DNA from: CAYZBF01 sp964476585
Lineage (GTDB): Bacteria; Hydrothermota; UBA3072
DNA length: 64,000 bases
Assembly: GCA_964476585.1 (NCBI GenBank)
Contig: CAYZBF010000007.1
Span: 1-64,000 of the forward strand
Direction: 5' to 3'
Part shown: piece after piece, positions 53,018-61,503 of the stretch
Numbering within the stretch: the stretch's first letter is position 1
Layout of the letters: each line of letters begins with the position of its first letter
The notes under the pieces: generated by a model
Seen by the model: the letters and a program-made list of their open reading frames with translations, nothing else
What the model was told of the DNA's origin: nothing
Databases searched by the model: none
Made by a program: the position numbers and the translations under genes

Positions 53018-53785
53018 ATTTTAGACACTTTAACCAACCTTGCAAAGGAAGCTGGAGATTTAATTAGTAACTATTTTAGAAGATTGAAATCTGACGAAAT
53101 AGAGAAAAAAGGATTTAGTCATTATGTGACCAGAGCGGATAAGGAGGCAGAAAACTTTCTGGTTCTCGAGTTGCAGAAGGAATTTCCTGAGGTAGGTATC
53201 CGCGCAGAAGAGGGTAGTGAACTTCCGGGAAAAGGTAGATTTCTCATCGACCCTTTAGATGGAACGCACAATTTTATGCATGGAATTCCCCACTTCTGTG
53301 TCTCAATTGCCTATGAATTGGAATCAAGGATAGAAACAAGTGTTATCTATGACCCAATGAAGGATGAGTTATTCAAAGCCGAAAGGGGGAATGGGGCTTT
53401 TTTAAATGGTTATCCTATAAAACCATCAAAAATAAAAGATTTCGAAAAAGCTCTTATTGCTCTTGGATTTCCTCCTACTGCCTATCACCTCCGCGAGAGA
53501 TTTATGAATGCATTAAAAGAGCTCATCATTGAAGTGAATTCATTACGCATATTTGGTTCAGCTGCACTAAACTTAGCATATGTTGCAGTAGGTAGAATAG
53601 ATGGAGATATGGAGTTTGGTCTTTCCCCCTGGGATGTTGCAGCAGGATGGCTAATTGTAGAAGAAGCAGGTGCATTAATTACAGATGAAAATGGGAAAAA
53701 TGAGATTCTTAACGGTAATATAATAGCTGCTACACCAGAAATACACACATCTTTATTAAAGTTTGCGCAGGAAAAAATACTGTAG
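53018..53785 (+). CDS. Inositol monophosphatase family protein, probable ATT start
   Basis: A Mg-dependent phosphatase of about 255 aa (IMPase/SuhB/CysQ group). Metal sites are EEGSELPG, the signature FLIDPLDGTHNFMHGIPHFC, and SPWDVAAGWLIVEEAGALIT. The first usual start in frame is a TTG at 53084, which would remove the first helix. Homology (DTLTNLAKEAGDLISNYF) begins earlier, and a perfect GGAGG (53007-53011) is 6 nt before an in-frame ATT at 53018. No ATG, GTG or TTG lies in frame there, so ATT is the likely start. The exact phosphate substrate is unknown. Confidence 0.88.
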   Translation: MLDTLTNLAKEAGDLISNYFRRLKSDEIEKKGFSHYVTRADKEAENFLVLELQKEFPEVGIRAEEGSELPGKGRFLIDPLDGTHNFMHGIPHFCVSIAYELESRIETSVIYDPMKDELFKAERGNGAFLNGYPIKPSKIKDFEKALIALGFPPTAYHLRERFMNALKELIIEVNSLRIFGSAALNLAYVAVGRIDGDMEFGLSPWDVAAGWLIVEEAGALITDENGKNEILNGNIIAATPEIHTSLLKFAQEKIL

Positions 53786-53835
53786 AAATGTTGGGTTAAT
53801 GACCGAAGATGGAGTACGGACAATCAGTGTCCTAC

Positions 53836-53861
53836 TTGACATAAAGACTTTTTTTTATACT
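53836..53861 (+). promoter_or_regulatory. Promoter-like boxes immediately before mlaE
   Basis: TTGACA (53836-53841) and TATACT (53856-53861), 14 nt apart, with the mlaE ATG 8 nt after the -10 box. The spacer is short, so one box may be misassigned. Confidence 0.4.
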
Positions 53862-53869
53862 CATTAGAC

Positions 53870-54631
53870 ATGCTTAAACTAAAAGAAAAATTTTTTGATG
53901 TTATGGAATATGTGGGCTCGGTTTTTGTATTGCTCTGGCAGGTATTGCTTAATATACGAGGTCTATACCGAAAATTTGGATTTTTTATCGAACAGATACA
54001 TTCACAAGGAGTGAAGTCAATCTCAATTGTCCTATTTACCTCTGTTTTCATGGGAATGGTTACCGCATATCAGGCATATTATCAGGGGCAGAATTATATG
54101 CCCGATGTTTATATTGGAATGGCTGTTACTAAGGCATTATTCATAGAGCTCGGACCTTTAATTGTCGGATTAGTAATAGCAGGAAGAGTAGCATCCTCAA
54201 TAGCAGCAGAACTGGGAACAATGAAGGTAACTGAACAGATAGATGCCTTAGAGGCTCTTGCAATAAATCCAATTGAGCATTTAGTTGTTCCACGTGTGTT
54301 TGCTGGTATTATAGTTCTTCCAGTCCTCACAATTATCGCAGAGTTTACCGGGATAATAGGTGGCTGGATGCTTTCCGTGTATAGTTTAAATATTTCACAT
54401 GCTGTATTCTGGAGAGGTGTAAGGTTGGATTACATACCAATAACCCTTTATGGAGGATTGATCAAAGCGATGACATTTGGTGTGACTCTGACACTTATGG
54501 GATGTTTCTATGGACTTCGAGCAAAAGGTGGAGCAGAAGGTGTTGGAGAAGCTACAACAAAGGCTGTAATCTCATCCACTATTCTTATTCTCTTCCTTGA
54601 CTATGTAGTGTCAAGATTAGTGTTTGATTAG
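53870..54631 (+). CDS. mlaE: MlaE-type ABC transporter permease
   Basis: Inner-membrane permease (253 aa) of the Mla phospholipid transport system that moves lipids between inner and outer membrane. Five helices and the MlaE signatures ELGPLIVGLVIAGRVASSIA, AAELGTMKVTEQIDALEALA and NPIEHLVVPRVFAGIIVLPV are seen. The next gene is mlaD. The ATPase gene mlaF, usually adjacent, is missing from this pair. No ribosome site lies before the ATG, but a -10-like box does. Confidence 0.93.
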   Translation: MLKLKEKFFDVMEYVGSVFVLLWQVLLNIRGLYRKFGFFIEQIHSQGVKSISIVLFTSVFMGMVTAYQAYYQGQNYMPDVYIGMAVTKALFIELGPLIVGLVIAGRVASSIAAELGTMKVTEQIDALEALAINPIEHLVVPRVFAGIIVLPVLTIIAEFTGIIGGWMLSVYSLNISHAVFWRGVRLDYIPITLYGGLIKAMTFGVTLTLMGCFYGLRAKGGAEGVGEATTKAVISSTILILFLDYVVSRLVFD

Positions 54632-54640
54632 GAGGTTATA

Positions 54641-55441
54641 ATGAAAAGACAATCCATTGCAGTAAGAGTCGGAATTTTCCTGACTATTATTGTAGTATTT
54701 TTCGTATTTGGACAGTTATGGCTACTTAGATTCAAAGTGGCCAGGGAAGGATATATTTTCGAGATGTTATTTAATGATGTAAGCGGTTTAAAACTCGGTG
54801 ATCCAGTAAGAGTTTTTGGTATAAAAAAGGGGAAAGTTGTTAATTTGGAGATGCAAAAGGAGGGAGTTCTTGTAACAACTTGGATTGAGAAAGACATTAT
54901 TCTTAAGAAAGACGCAGCTGCTTCAATACAGGATGTTGCTATGATAAGTGGCACTAAAACAATAGTTATCAACCCGGGTGTATCAGAAGAACCCTTTGAT
55001 TTATCTAAACCCATTTTGGGTCAACCACACCTTGGTCTTTCTACTGTAGAAATTGGAACCATTGCAATGCAGGCAGAGGGCTTGATAAAAATATTAAAGA
55101 ATGCACTTGGTGAAGGAGGAACAACTTTGCAGAGTCTTCAATCCTCTTTTAATAACCTTAACATTATCCTTAAGGAAAATAAAACCGCCCTCAAAGAAGT
55201 GATAGATAAGGGAGTAGGAGATTTAGAACAGGCAAAGGTCACGATGGAGGATTTATCTGGGGCGATAACAGAGCTTGAGACTGCTATACAGCAGATAAAT
55301 AGCAAAGAGGGTACAATAGGTAAAATGATATACGATGAAAGTTTATATGATAATCTTGTGAAAGTCTCAGCTAATCTTGATAGTTTGCTTATTAATGTAA
55401 GGAAAAATCCTGGAAAATACATTCATATAAGTATATTCTAG
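54641..55441 (+). CDS. mlaD: MlaD/MCE-domain lipid-transport protein
   Basis: A periplasmic substrate-binding protein (266 aa) anchored by one N-terminal helix (AVRVGIFLTIIVVFFVFGQL). The MCE domain has FNDVSGLKLGDPVRVFGIKK, then VVNLEMQKEGVLVTTWIEKD and ASIQDVAMISGTKTIVINPG. A C-terminal helical part follows, with the TLQSLQSSFNNLNIILKENK coiled coil. AGGAGG lies 5-7 nt before the ATG, in contrast to mlaE. The two are 9 bp apart and co-transcribed. No mlaB, mlaC or mlaF is nearby. Confidence 0.93.
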   Translation: MKRQSIAVRVGIFLTIIVVFFVFGQLWLLRFKVAREGYIFEMLFNDVSGLKLGDPVRVFGIKKGKVVNLEMQKEGVLVTTWIEKDIILKKDAAASIQDVAMISGTKTIVINPGVSEEPFDLSKPILGQPHLGLSTVEIGTIAMQAEGLIKILKNALGEGGTTLQSLQSSFNNLNIILKENKTALKEVIDKGVGDLEQAKVTMEDLSGAITELETAIQQINSKEGTIGKMIYDESLYDNLVKVSANLDSLLINVRKNPGKYIHISIF

Positions 55442-55627
55442 TTGACACAATTGCAGAATGAAGAATGTAAAATGTTCACCCCGTTTGATAATTTCATATC
55501 TAACGGGGCAAGAAGTGCAAAATTATCACACACAACTTATAAATTTATTAACTATAGATAAAATCAGATAAATACAAAAAATACAAAATTATTTGTTTTA
55601 AATTTTTCATTTTTCAATTTGCATTTT

Positions 55628-56137
55628 TCACTGAAGCGAAGCTGCCTTCGTCTTTTCAATTTGGAAATCAATAAAATCACAGTAATGAACTATAACCGCT
55701 TCTGGAATTCTAATGAGTTTTTCCCCCTCTACAGAATGCGCCAGTATAATATGCTGAATCGGAAGAGGCAAGCCAGCTTCCCGAGCTAACATTGCACCTG
55801 ATATTGGATGGCGGATTCTATCGCCATACTCGCTTTTTATAACCTTTAAGTCCTTTCTTTCATACTCTAAGAGTTTTCCCACATCATGTAACAGTGCACC
55901 TGATATTAAAATGTCCATATTAACATCGTTTCTCACCTTGCCTACTTCAATACTCATAGCAGTAACTATATTTGTATGTTCAAGAAGTGTTTTTTTGGTT
56001 TCAATAAGCAAGGTAAACGGTATATCTGATATATCATCCCAGCCACCCTCTTCTTTAGCGTTTTTCCATACGTCCATTGTTTTCTTTCTGATATCCACAT
56101 CTCCAATAAGATTTAAAGCTTCCAAATTTATCTCCAT
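55628..56137 (-). CDS. HD-domain phosphohydrolase
   Basis: A 169-aa soluble protein with an HD metal site: His in LLEHTNIVTAMSIEVGKV, the HD pair in SGALLHDVGKLLEYER, further His in RIRHPISGAMLAREAGLPL and IQHIILAHSVEGEK, and Asp in VIVHYCDFIDFQ. Members hydrolyse phosphate bonds of nucleotides or RNA; the substrate is unknown. AGGAGG lies upstream of the start. The last codons (KTKAASLQ) are made by a TGAAGCGAAGCTGCC filler element also seen in intergenic DNA, so the C terminus may have been altered by it. Confidence 0.82.
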   Translation of the reverse strand: MEINLEALNLIGDVDIRKKTMDVWKNAKEEGGWDDISDIPFTLLIETKKTLLEHTNIVTAMSIEVGKVRNDVNMDILISGALLHDVGKLLEYERKDLKVIKSEYGDRIRHPISGAMLAREAGLPLPIQHIILAHSVEGEKLIRIPEAVIVHYCDFIDFQIEKTKAASLQ

Positions 56138-56203
56138 GATTCCTCCTTTTTTTCTGAGATAATATCTACAAATTTCAAACCTGTCAAGCAGGTAGGTTAC
56201 CTC

Positions 56204-56231
56204 TTGAATTACTGGGTAAAGTCGCTATATT
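56204..56231 (+). promoter_or_regulatory. Promoter of rtcB, leaderless geometry
   Basis: TTGAAT (56204-56209), 16-nt spacer, TATATT (56226-56231). The rtcB ATG follows 6 nt later and there is no ribosome site between. Confidence 0.55.
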
Positions 56232-56237
56232 ATAAAT

Positions 56238-57665
56238 ATGAAGCAGATAGATAAATACAAATGGATAATTGAAAAAGAAGGGGGGATGAGAGTCCCTGGA
56301 ATTATCTATGCTTCCGAGAAACTTATGGAGGGAGTTAAGAATGACAATTCTCTTGAACAGGTCCGTAATGTTGCACATTTACCTGGGATTCAAAAGTATT
56401 CCTTTGCAATGCCTGATATCCATTGGGGTTACGGCTTTCCAATAGGGGGAGTGGCAGCAATGGATCTGGAGGAAGGGGTTATCTCGCCTGGAGGTGTGGG
56501 TTACGATATCAACTGCGGAGTACGCGTAATCAGGACTGCCTTAAAGTCATCAGAACTTAAAGGAAAACTTGAAGAACTAACGAATAAAATATACTCAAGG
56601 ATCCCATGTGGTGTAGGCTCTACGAGTAATGTAAGGATTTCACAGGCAGATTTGAAACAGATACTGAGAGAAGGTTCCTCATGGGCTGTTAGAAAAGGAT
56701 TTGGCTGGGATGAAGACTTAGAATATACGGAAGAGAAAGGATGTGTGCAAGGAGCAGACCCCGAGATTCTATCATATAGAGCTTTAGAGCGAGGGAAGCC
56801 TCAGTTAGGAACATTGGGCTCCGGAAACCATTTCATAGAGATACAGCGTGTTGTTGAGATATATGATGAAAAGTCAGCTTCGATTCTGGGTTTGGAGAAA
56901 AATCAGGTCACTGTAATGATTCATACAGGTTCTCGTGGTCTTGGACATCAGGTGTGTAGTGACTGGGTGACGAATCTTCGTAAGAGCCTGAAAAATTTTG
57001 ATTTTGATCTTCCTGATAAAGAACTGATTTGCGCTCCAATAAAATCCAGAGAAGGACAGGAATACTTAAGAGCAATGAAATCTGCGGCTAATTTTGCATG
57101 GACAAATCGACAGATAATAATGTCTCGGGTAAGGGAAGTATTCTCTGAGGTATTCGGTAATTCAGCTGAATCTTTAGAGATGAATCTTATATATGATGTA
57201 GCACACAATATTGCTAAAATTGAAACCCATGATGTTGATGGCAGAAAAAAGGAATTGTGTGTCCACAGGAAGGGAGCTACAAGAGCATTCCCACCCAATC
57301 ATCCCAGTATTCCTTCAAAATATGCCTCAATTGGACAGCCTGTTCTTATTCCAGGAGATATGGGAACTGCGTCTTACATACTGCTTGGAACTCATAAATC
57401 AATGGAAGAAACCTTTGGTTCCACATGTCATGGTGCAGGGCGTACGCTTTCAAGACGAAAGGCAATGAAGGTTACAAGTGGGAGGCACATTCAGAATGAA
57501 TTGGCAAGGAAGGGTATTTATGTAAGGGCAAAATCAGTCAAAACTATAAGGGAAGAAGCTCCCCTTGCTTACAAAGATATCGACGAAGTTGTAGAAACCG
57601 TGGCTCGAAGTGGAATCAGCAAAAAAGTGGTGAAAACTGCTCCACTTGCCGTTGTAAAGGGATGA
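56238..57665 (+). CDS. rtcB: RNA-splicing ligase RtcB
   Basis: RtcB joins 2',3'-cyclic-phosphate or 3'-phosphate ends to 5'-OH RNA using GTP and Mn. The 475-aa protein has the metal residues in AMPDIHWGYGFPIGGVAA, GGVGYDINCGVRVI, TLGSGNHFIEIQ, MIHTGSRGLGHQV, AHNIAKIE and the guanylylated His in TCHGAGRTLSRR. It starts an operon with mutL, miaA and ispG, overlapping mutL by 4 bp. There is no archease gene next to it. Confidence 0.97.
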   Translation: MKQIDKYKWIIEKEGGMRVPGIIYASEKLMEGVKNDNSLEQVRNVAHLPGIQKYSFAMPDIHWGYGFPIGGVAAMDLEEGVISPGGVGYDINCGVRVIRTALKSSELKGKLEELTNKIYSRIPCGVGSTSNVRISQADLKQILREGSSWAVRKGFGWDEDLEYTEEKGCVQGADPEILSYRALERGKPQLGTLGSGNHFIEIQRVVEIYDEKSASILGLEKNQVTVMIHTGSRGLGHQVCSDWVTNLRKSLKNFDFDLPDKELICAPIKSREGQEYLRAMKSAANFAWTNRQIIMSRVREVFSEVFGNSAESLEMNLIYDVAHNIAKIETHDVDGRKKELCVHRKGATRAFPPNHPSIPSKYASIGQPVLIPGDMGTASYILLGTHKSMEETFGSTCHGAGRTLSRRKAMKVTSGRHIQNELARKGIYVRAKSVKTIREEAPLAYKDIDEVVETVARSGISKKVVKTAPLAVVKG

Positions 57666-59248
57666 AAGAAAATCACCATAGAGTAATCGAACTTCCAAAA
57701 AAGTTAAAAAATAAGATTGCTGCAGGAGAGGTTATTGAGGGTCCATTTTCATGTGTTAAGGAATTGATAGAAAATTCATTAGATGCAAAAGCATCTCAAA
57801 TCACTATTGATATAGAAGACGGAGGGAAAAGGTTAATAGGCGTTTCAGACAATGGTATAGGTATCCATCCAGATGATCTTACCCTTGCAATCAGAAGATA
57901 CTCAACGAGTAAATTAGAAAGAGAAAGCGACCTTGAATCAATAAATTCACTGGGATTTAGAGGAGAAGCACTGTCGTCAATAGCTTCTGTATCCCAATTA
58001 GAAATCTTAAGCAAATACATTGGCAACGATATAGGCAGATATATAAGGGTTGAAAACGGGGAAATCCTTGAAGAAAAGGCCAAGCAGCGACAACGGGGAA
58101 CCTCAGTCATAGTAAAATATCTTTTCAATAATTATCCTGCAAGAAGAAAATTCCTCCGCTCAGCAAATGCTGAATTCAGAAGGATTCTTAGCGAAGTTAT
58201 ACCGAAATGTATTGCATTCCCAGAAGTTTCATTCATTCTCAATCATAACGATAAAGAAGTCATTAGTGTCCGTTCAGGAAGTATGGAAAATCGTCTCCTA
58301 TCGATTTTGGATGAATTTCTTTTGAACAGTCTCATTTCCCTTAAATATGAAGCAAAGGATGGTGTAAGTATAGAAGGATGGGTTCAGAAGCCTACCCTTC
58401 CATCACAGAATAAATACTATCTCTTTGTAAACAGAAGAAATGTATGGTATGGAAAGGTATTCAGAATCCTCCGCAATTTCTATACACCTTTTAGTAATGA
58501 AAATCCCTCTTTCATATTGTTTATTACACTTTCATCCCAGATGGTAGATGTCAATGTCCATCCAGCTAAAAGAGAGGTTCGATTTCACAGAGAGGATACT
58601 ATCCTGTCACACCTTCATAGGGCTTTGGAAAAAACTCTTGGAGAAGAAAGCAATTACAGAAAAGAATTACTTTCCTTTGAAACGGATTACATCTTTGAAG
58701 GGGATACCTATAGTAAATTCTGGCAATTACATAATTTATATATAGTTTCACAAACAAGGAATGGCTTAGTTATTATAGACCAGCATGCAGCACATGAAAG
58801 AATTTTATACGACAACTTCAAGAACAACGCTTCCTTCCCGACGCAGACCGTGCTTTTCCCAATACAGATAAAACATACCCCGCTGGAGATATTAAAATTG
58901 AGGGAAATTGAGGATGAATTAATAAAATTAGGCTTCAGGTTCCATGTATTAAGCGGCAACACTGTAGTCTGGGAAGGAGTTCCCGCAATAGTGGAGGAAG
59001 CAACCGATGAAAGCATTTCAGGAATTCTCCAGGATCTTTCTGAGGATAGAGAAACTACCATAGATAATATAATTAAATCAGTGAGTTGTCATTTGGCAAT
59101 TAAAGCTGGTGATTCTCTCTCCCCCCAGGAAATGGAACATCTGGTTAATCTTCTATTTTCAACAGAAAAACCGTTTCGGTGTCCACATGGTCGACCTATA
59201 ATCTACGAAATTCCCCTTAAGGAACTGGAAAAGAAGTTTCAGAGATGA
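57662..59248 (+). CDS. mutL: DNA mismatch repair protein MutL
   Basis: The 528-aa protein has the GHKL ATPase start (LPKKLKNKIAAGEVIEGPFS, ELIENSLDAKASQITIDIED, VSDNGIGIHPDD, STSKLERESDLESINSLGFR then GEALSSI). The C-terminal domain has endonuclease-type motifs: DQHAAHERILYD (consensus D-Q-H-A-x2-E-x4-E, last Glu replaced by Asp), SCHLAIKAGD and FRCPHGRPI. So it probably nicks DNA itself, as in bacteria without MutH. It overlaps rtcB and miaA by 4 bp each. MutS is at 10074. Confidence 0.97.
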   Translation: MKENHHRVIELPKKLKNKIAAGEVIEGPFSCVKELIENSLDAKASQITIDIEDGGKRLIGVSDNGIGIHPDDLTLAIRRYSTSKLERESDLESINSLGFRGEALSSIASVSQLEILSKYIGNDIGRYIRVENGEILEEKAKQRQRGTSVIVKYLFNNYPARRKFLRSANAEFRRILSEVIPKCIAFPEVSFILNHNDKEVISVRSGSMENRLLSILDEFLLNSLISLKYEAKDGVSIEGWVQKPTLPSQNKYYLFVNRRNVWYGKVFRILRNFYTPFSNENPSFILFITLSSQMVDVNVHPAKREVRFHREDTILSHLHRALEKTLGEESNYRKELLSFETDYIFEGDTYSKFWQLHNLYIVSQTRNGLVIIDQHAAHERILYDNFKNNASFPTQTVLFPIQIKHTPLEILKLREIEDELIKLGFRFHVLSGNTVVWEGVPAIVEEATDESISGILQDLSEDRETTIDNIIKSVSCHLAIKAGDSLSPQEMEHLVNLLFSTEKPFRCPHGRPIIYEIPLKELEKKFQR

Positions 59249-60156
59249 ATCCGATCCTTACCATTATTGGGTCTACTGCTTCAGGCAAAACTAGAGTATG
59301 TGTAAGATTAGCAGATTGTAAACCAATCGAAGTAATCTCAGCTGATTCAAGACAAATATATAGATACATGGATATAGGAACTGGGAAACCAACTATTGAA
59401 GAGCAAAGAAAAGCCACTCACCATCTTATCGACATAATAGACCCTGACGAGAAATACTCTGCCTATCAGTTTGGAGAAGCTTGTAGCGCAAAAGTGAAAG
59501 AGATCAGTGCAAGAAATAATATTCCCATTATCAGTGGAGGAACAATACTCTATATCAAAGCAATCCTTGAAGGTCTTTTTTCTGAACCTGACATTCCTAA
59601 AGAGATAAGAGAAGACGTAAGAAATCAAGTAGAAGAACAGGGACCAGAGAAGATGCACAAAGAGTTATTGAAAGTAGATCCAAGGGCTTATGAGCGTATA
59701 CATCCAAATGATAAACAACGCATTGCAAGAGCACTTGAGATCTACAGAGCAAGTGGGATTTCCCTTACAGAACACTGGAAGAAGGGAAGGGAAAATAAGA
59801 TACCACTTAATATTCATTGCCTAATCCCGGAAAAGGATTTACTCTATAGTAGCATTGAAGAAAGAATAAATGAAATGTTCAGACGTGGTTTTGTAGACGA
59901 GGTTCAGAAGTTACTAAATATGGGGTATGATCCAAAGTTATATTCGTTCACATCTCTTGGTTATCGAGAAATTGCAAAATTTATATTAAATAGAAAAGAT
60001 GGAGATATTCAAAAGGTAATTGATAAAATCACAAAGGAAACAGAGGAATATTCATCCAGACAAATCACTTTTATCAATAGATTAAAAAATGTTCGGTTCT
60101 ATAATACTCCTCAGTCTTTAATGGAGGGCGTTCTTGGGGAACTCAAGGAATATTAG
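59245..60156 (+). CDS. miaA: tRNA dimethylallyltransferase
   Basis: MiaA adds a dimethylallyl group to A37 of tRNAs reading U-starting codons, producing the substrate of MiaB (15082). The 303-aa protein has P-loop TIIGSTASGKTRVCVRLA, VISADSRQIYRYMDIGTGKP, HHLIDIIDPDEKYSAYQFGE, ISGGTILYIKAILEGLF and NDKQRIARALEIYRASGISL. It overlaps mutL by 4 bp, the same mutL-miaA adjacency known in enterobacteria, and overlaps ispG by 23 bp. Confidence 0.97.
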   Translation: MNPILTIIGSTASGKTRVCVRLADCKPIEVISADSRQIYRYMDIGTGKPTIEEQRKATHHLIDIIDPDEKYSAYQFGEACSAKVKEISARNNIPIISGGTILYIKAILEGLFSEPDIPKEIREDVRNQVEEQGPEKMHKELLKVDPRAYERIHPNDKQRIARALEIYRASGISLTEHWKKGRENKIPLNIHCLIPEKDLLYSSIEERINEMFRRGFVDEVQKLLNMGYDPKLYSFTSLGYREIAKFILNRKDGDIQKVIDKITKETEEYSSRQITFINRLKNVRFYNTPQSLMEGVLGELKEY

Positions 60157-61207
60157 GAATTCACGCGTTGTAAAAATCGGAAATGTAAACATAGGGCACA
60201 AAAATCCCATCATTGTGCAGTCTATGACCAAAACCGATACTCACAAGGTTAAAGATACGGTAAAACAGATAAAGAAACTGGAAGAAGCAGGGTGTGAAAT
60301 GGTTCGGGTCGCTGTCCCTGATCTTCAGGCTGCGGAAAAATTACGAGAAATAAGAAAGGAAATAAATATACCACTGATTGCTGATATTCATTATGATTAT
60401 CGACTTGCCATTAAGTCTGCCGAACAAGGCGTTGATAAAATAAGAATAAATCCTGGTAATATCGACGCTCGTTGGAAAGTTAAGGAGATCATTAAGGTAT
60501 GCAAGGAACGGGATATACCTATCAGAGTAGGAGGAAATACAGGCTCACTTAAAGAAAAGTATCTAAATAGATTTAGAGGTCCAACCCCCAAAGCTCTTGT
60601 GGAATCAGCGCTGGACGAGATACGGATTATCGAATCTTTGGATTTCGACTCAATCGTTGTCTCTCTCAAATCATCAGATGTAAGGACAATGATTGAAGCT
60701 AATCGCCTTTTTTCACCTATCCGGGATTACCCGCTACATCTTGGGGTAACAGAAGCAGGCTTACCAGGTGGGGGAGATGTGTTTTCTGCTGTTGGAATTG
60801 GAATACTTCTATACCAAGGAATTGGAGATACAATTAGAGTATCCCTCACAGGAGATCCTGTTTTGGAGGTTAGAACCGCATATAATATACTTAATGCTCT
60901 CGACCTTAGAATGATTGGACCCAGAATTATATCCTGCCCAACCTGTGGGAGATTGGAATATGATATGTTAAGTGTGTTGACTAAAGTTGAAAAACTACTA
61001 ATAAATTCCAAAAAACCCTTGACTATAGCGGTGATGGGATGTAGTGTTAATGGGCCAGGTGAGGCCAGAGAGGCTGATATTGGCATTGCAGGCGGAAAGG
61101 AATCTGCAGTAATATTTAAAAAGGGGAAGATTGTTGCCACTGTGAAGAAGGAAAATTTAATAGATGCATTTTTATCTGAATTAAAGACTTTATTAGGAGG
61201 GGATTAA
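60134..61207 (+). CDS. ispG: 4-hydroxy-3-methylbut-2-en-1-yl diphosphate synthase
   Basis: IspG catalyses the penultimate step of the MEP isoprenoid pathway with a 4Fe-4S cluster. The 357-aa protein has NPIIVQSMTKTDTHKVKDTV, ADIHYDYRLAIKSAEQGVDK, RINPGNIDARWKV and the cluster cysteines in SCPTCGRLEYD and AVMGCSVNGPGEAREADIGI. The start is a TTG with GGAGGG 6 nt upstream, inside the miaA 3' end. Isoprenoid supply next to miaA fits, since MiaA consumes dimethylallyl diphosphate. Confidence 0.95.
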   Translation: MGNSRNIRNSRVVKIGNVNIGHKNPIIVQSMTKTDTHKVKDTVKQIKKLEEAGCEMVRVAVPDLQAAEKLREIRKEINIPLIADIHYDYRLAIKSAEQGVDKIRINPGNIDARWKVKEIIKVCKERDIPIRVGGNTGSLKEKYLNRFRGPTPKALVESALDEIRIIESLDFDSIVVSLKSSDVRTMIEANRLFSPIRDYPLHLGVTEAGLPGGGDVFSAVGIGILLYQGIGDTIRVSLTGDPVLEVRTAYNILNALDLRMIGPRIISCPTCGRLEYDMLSVLTKVEKLLINSKKPLTIAVMGCSVNGPGEAREADIGIAGGKESAVIFKKGKIVATVKKENLIDAFLSELKTLLGGD

Positions 61208-61458
61208 TGGCAATGAAAATCAATAAGGACAAAAAGGAAGTAATTATATACACTACTAACAACTTTAAGATAAAAGGTTATGTTCATATAGTAGCAAGTT
61301 CCAGGTTGACAGATGCACTTGATGCTCTGGCAAAGCAAAGTCAATTCCTTCCAATGACCGATGCTGTAATAGTATTCCCTGATGGAACCAGGAAAGACAT
61401 AAATTTCCTTCTAGTCCGGGTTAGTTCTATTGAGTTAATATGCCAGGTAGAGGAATGA
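61207..61458 (+). CDS. Small DUF6812-like protein
   Basis: An 83-aa soluble protein of unknown function. IYTTNNFKIKGYVHIVASSR, then LTDALDALAKQSQFLPMTDA and VIVFPDGTRKDINFLLVRVS resemble a short family found in several bacterial phyla (DUF6812, from memory). It starts in the ispG stop codon (TAATG) and ends the operon. No motif suggests a reaction. Confidence 0.6.
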   Translation: MAMKINKDKKEVIIYTTNNFKIKGYVHIVASSRLTDALDALAKQSQFLPMTDAVIVFPDGTRKDINFLLVRVSSIELICQVEE

Positions 61459-61468
61459 AAAACTATAC

Positions 61469-61496
61469 TTGACAATAATTGGGAACAACTTATTAT
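61469..61496 (+). promoter_or_regulatory. Promoter of the SLBB gene, leaderless geometry
   Basis: TTGACA (61469-61474), 16-nt spacer, TATTAT (61491-61496). The ATG at 61504 begins 7 nt after the -10 box, where transcription should start. No ribosome site is present. Confidence 0.7.
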
Positions 61497-61503
61497 TATT
61501 TAA

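Noticed and set aside
61207..61458. Small DUF6812-like gene as a spurious frame
   Set aside because: Kept as real because it overlaps the ispG stop in TAATG and its sequence is protein-like.
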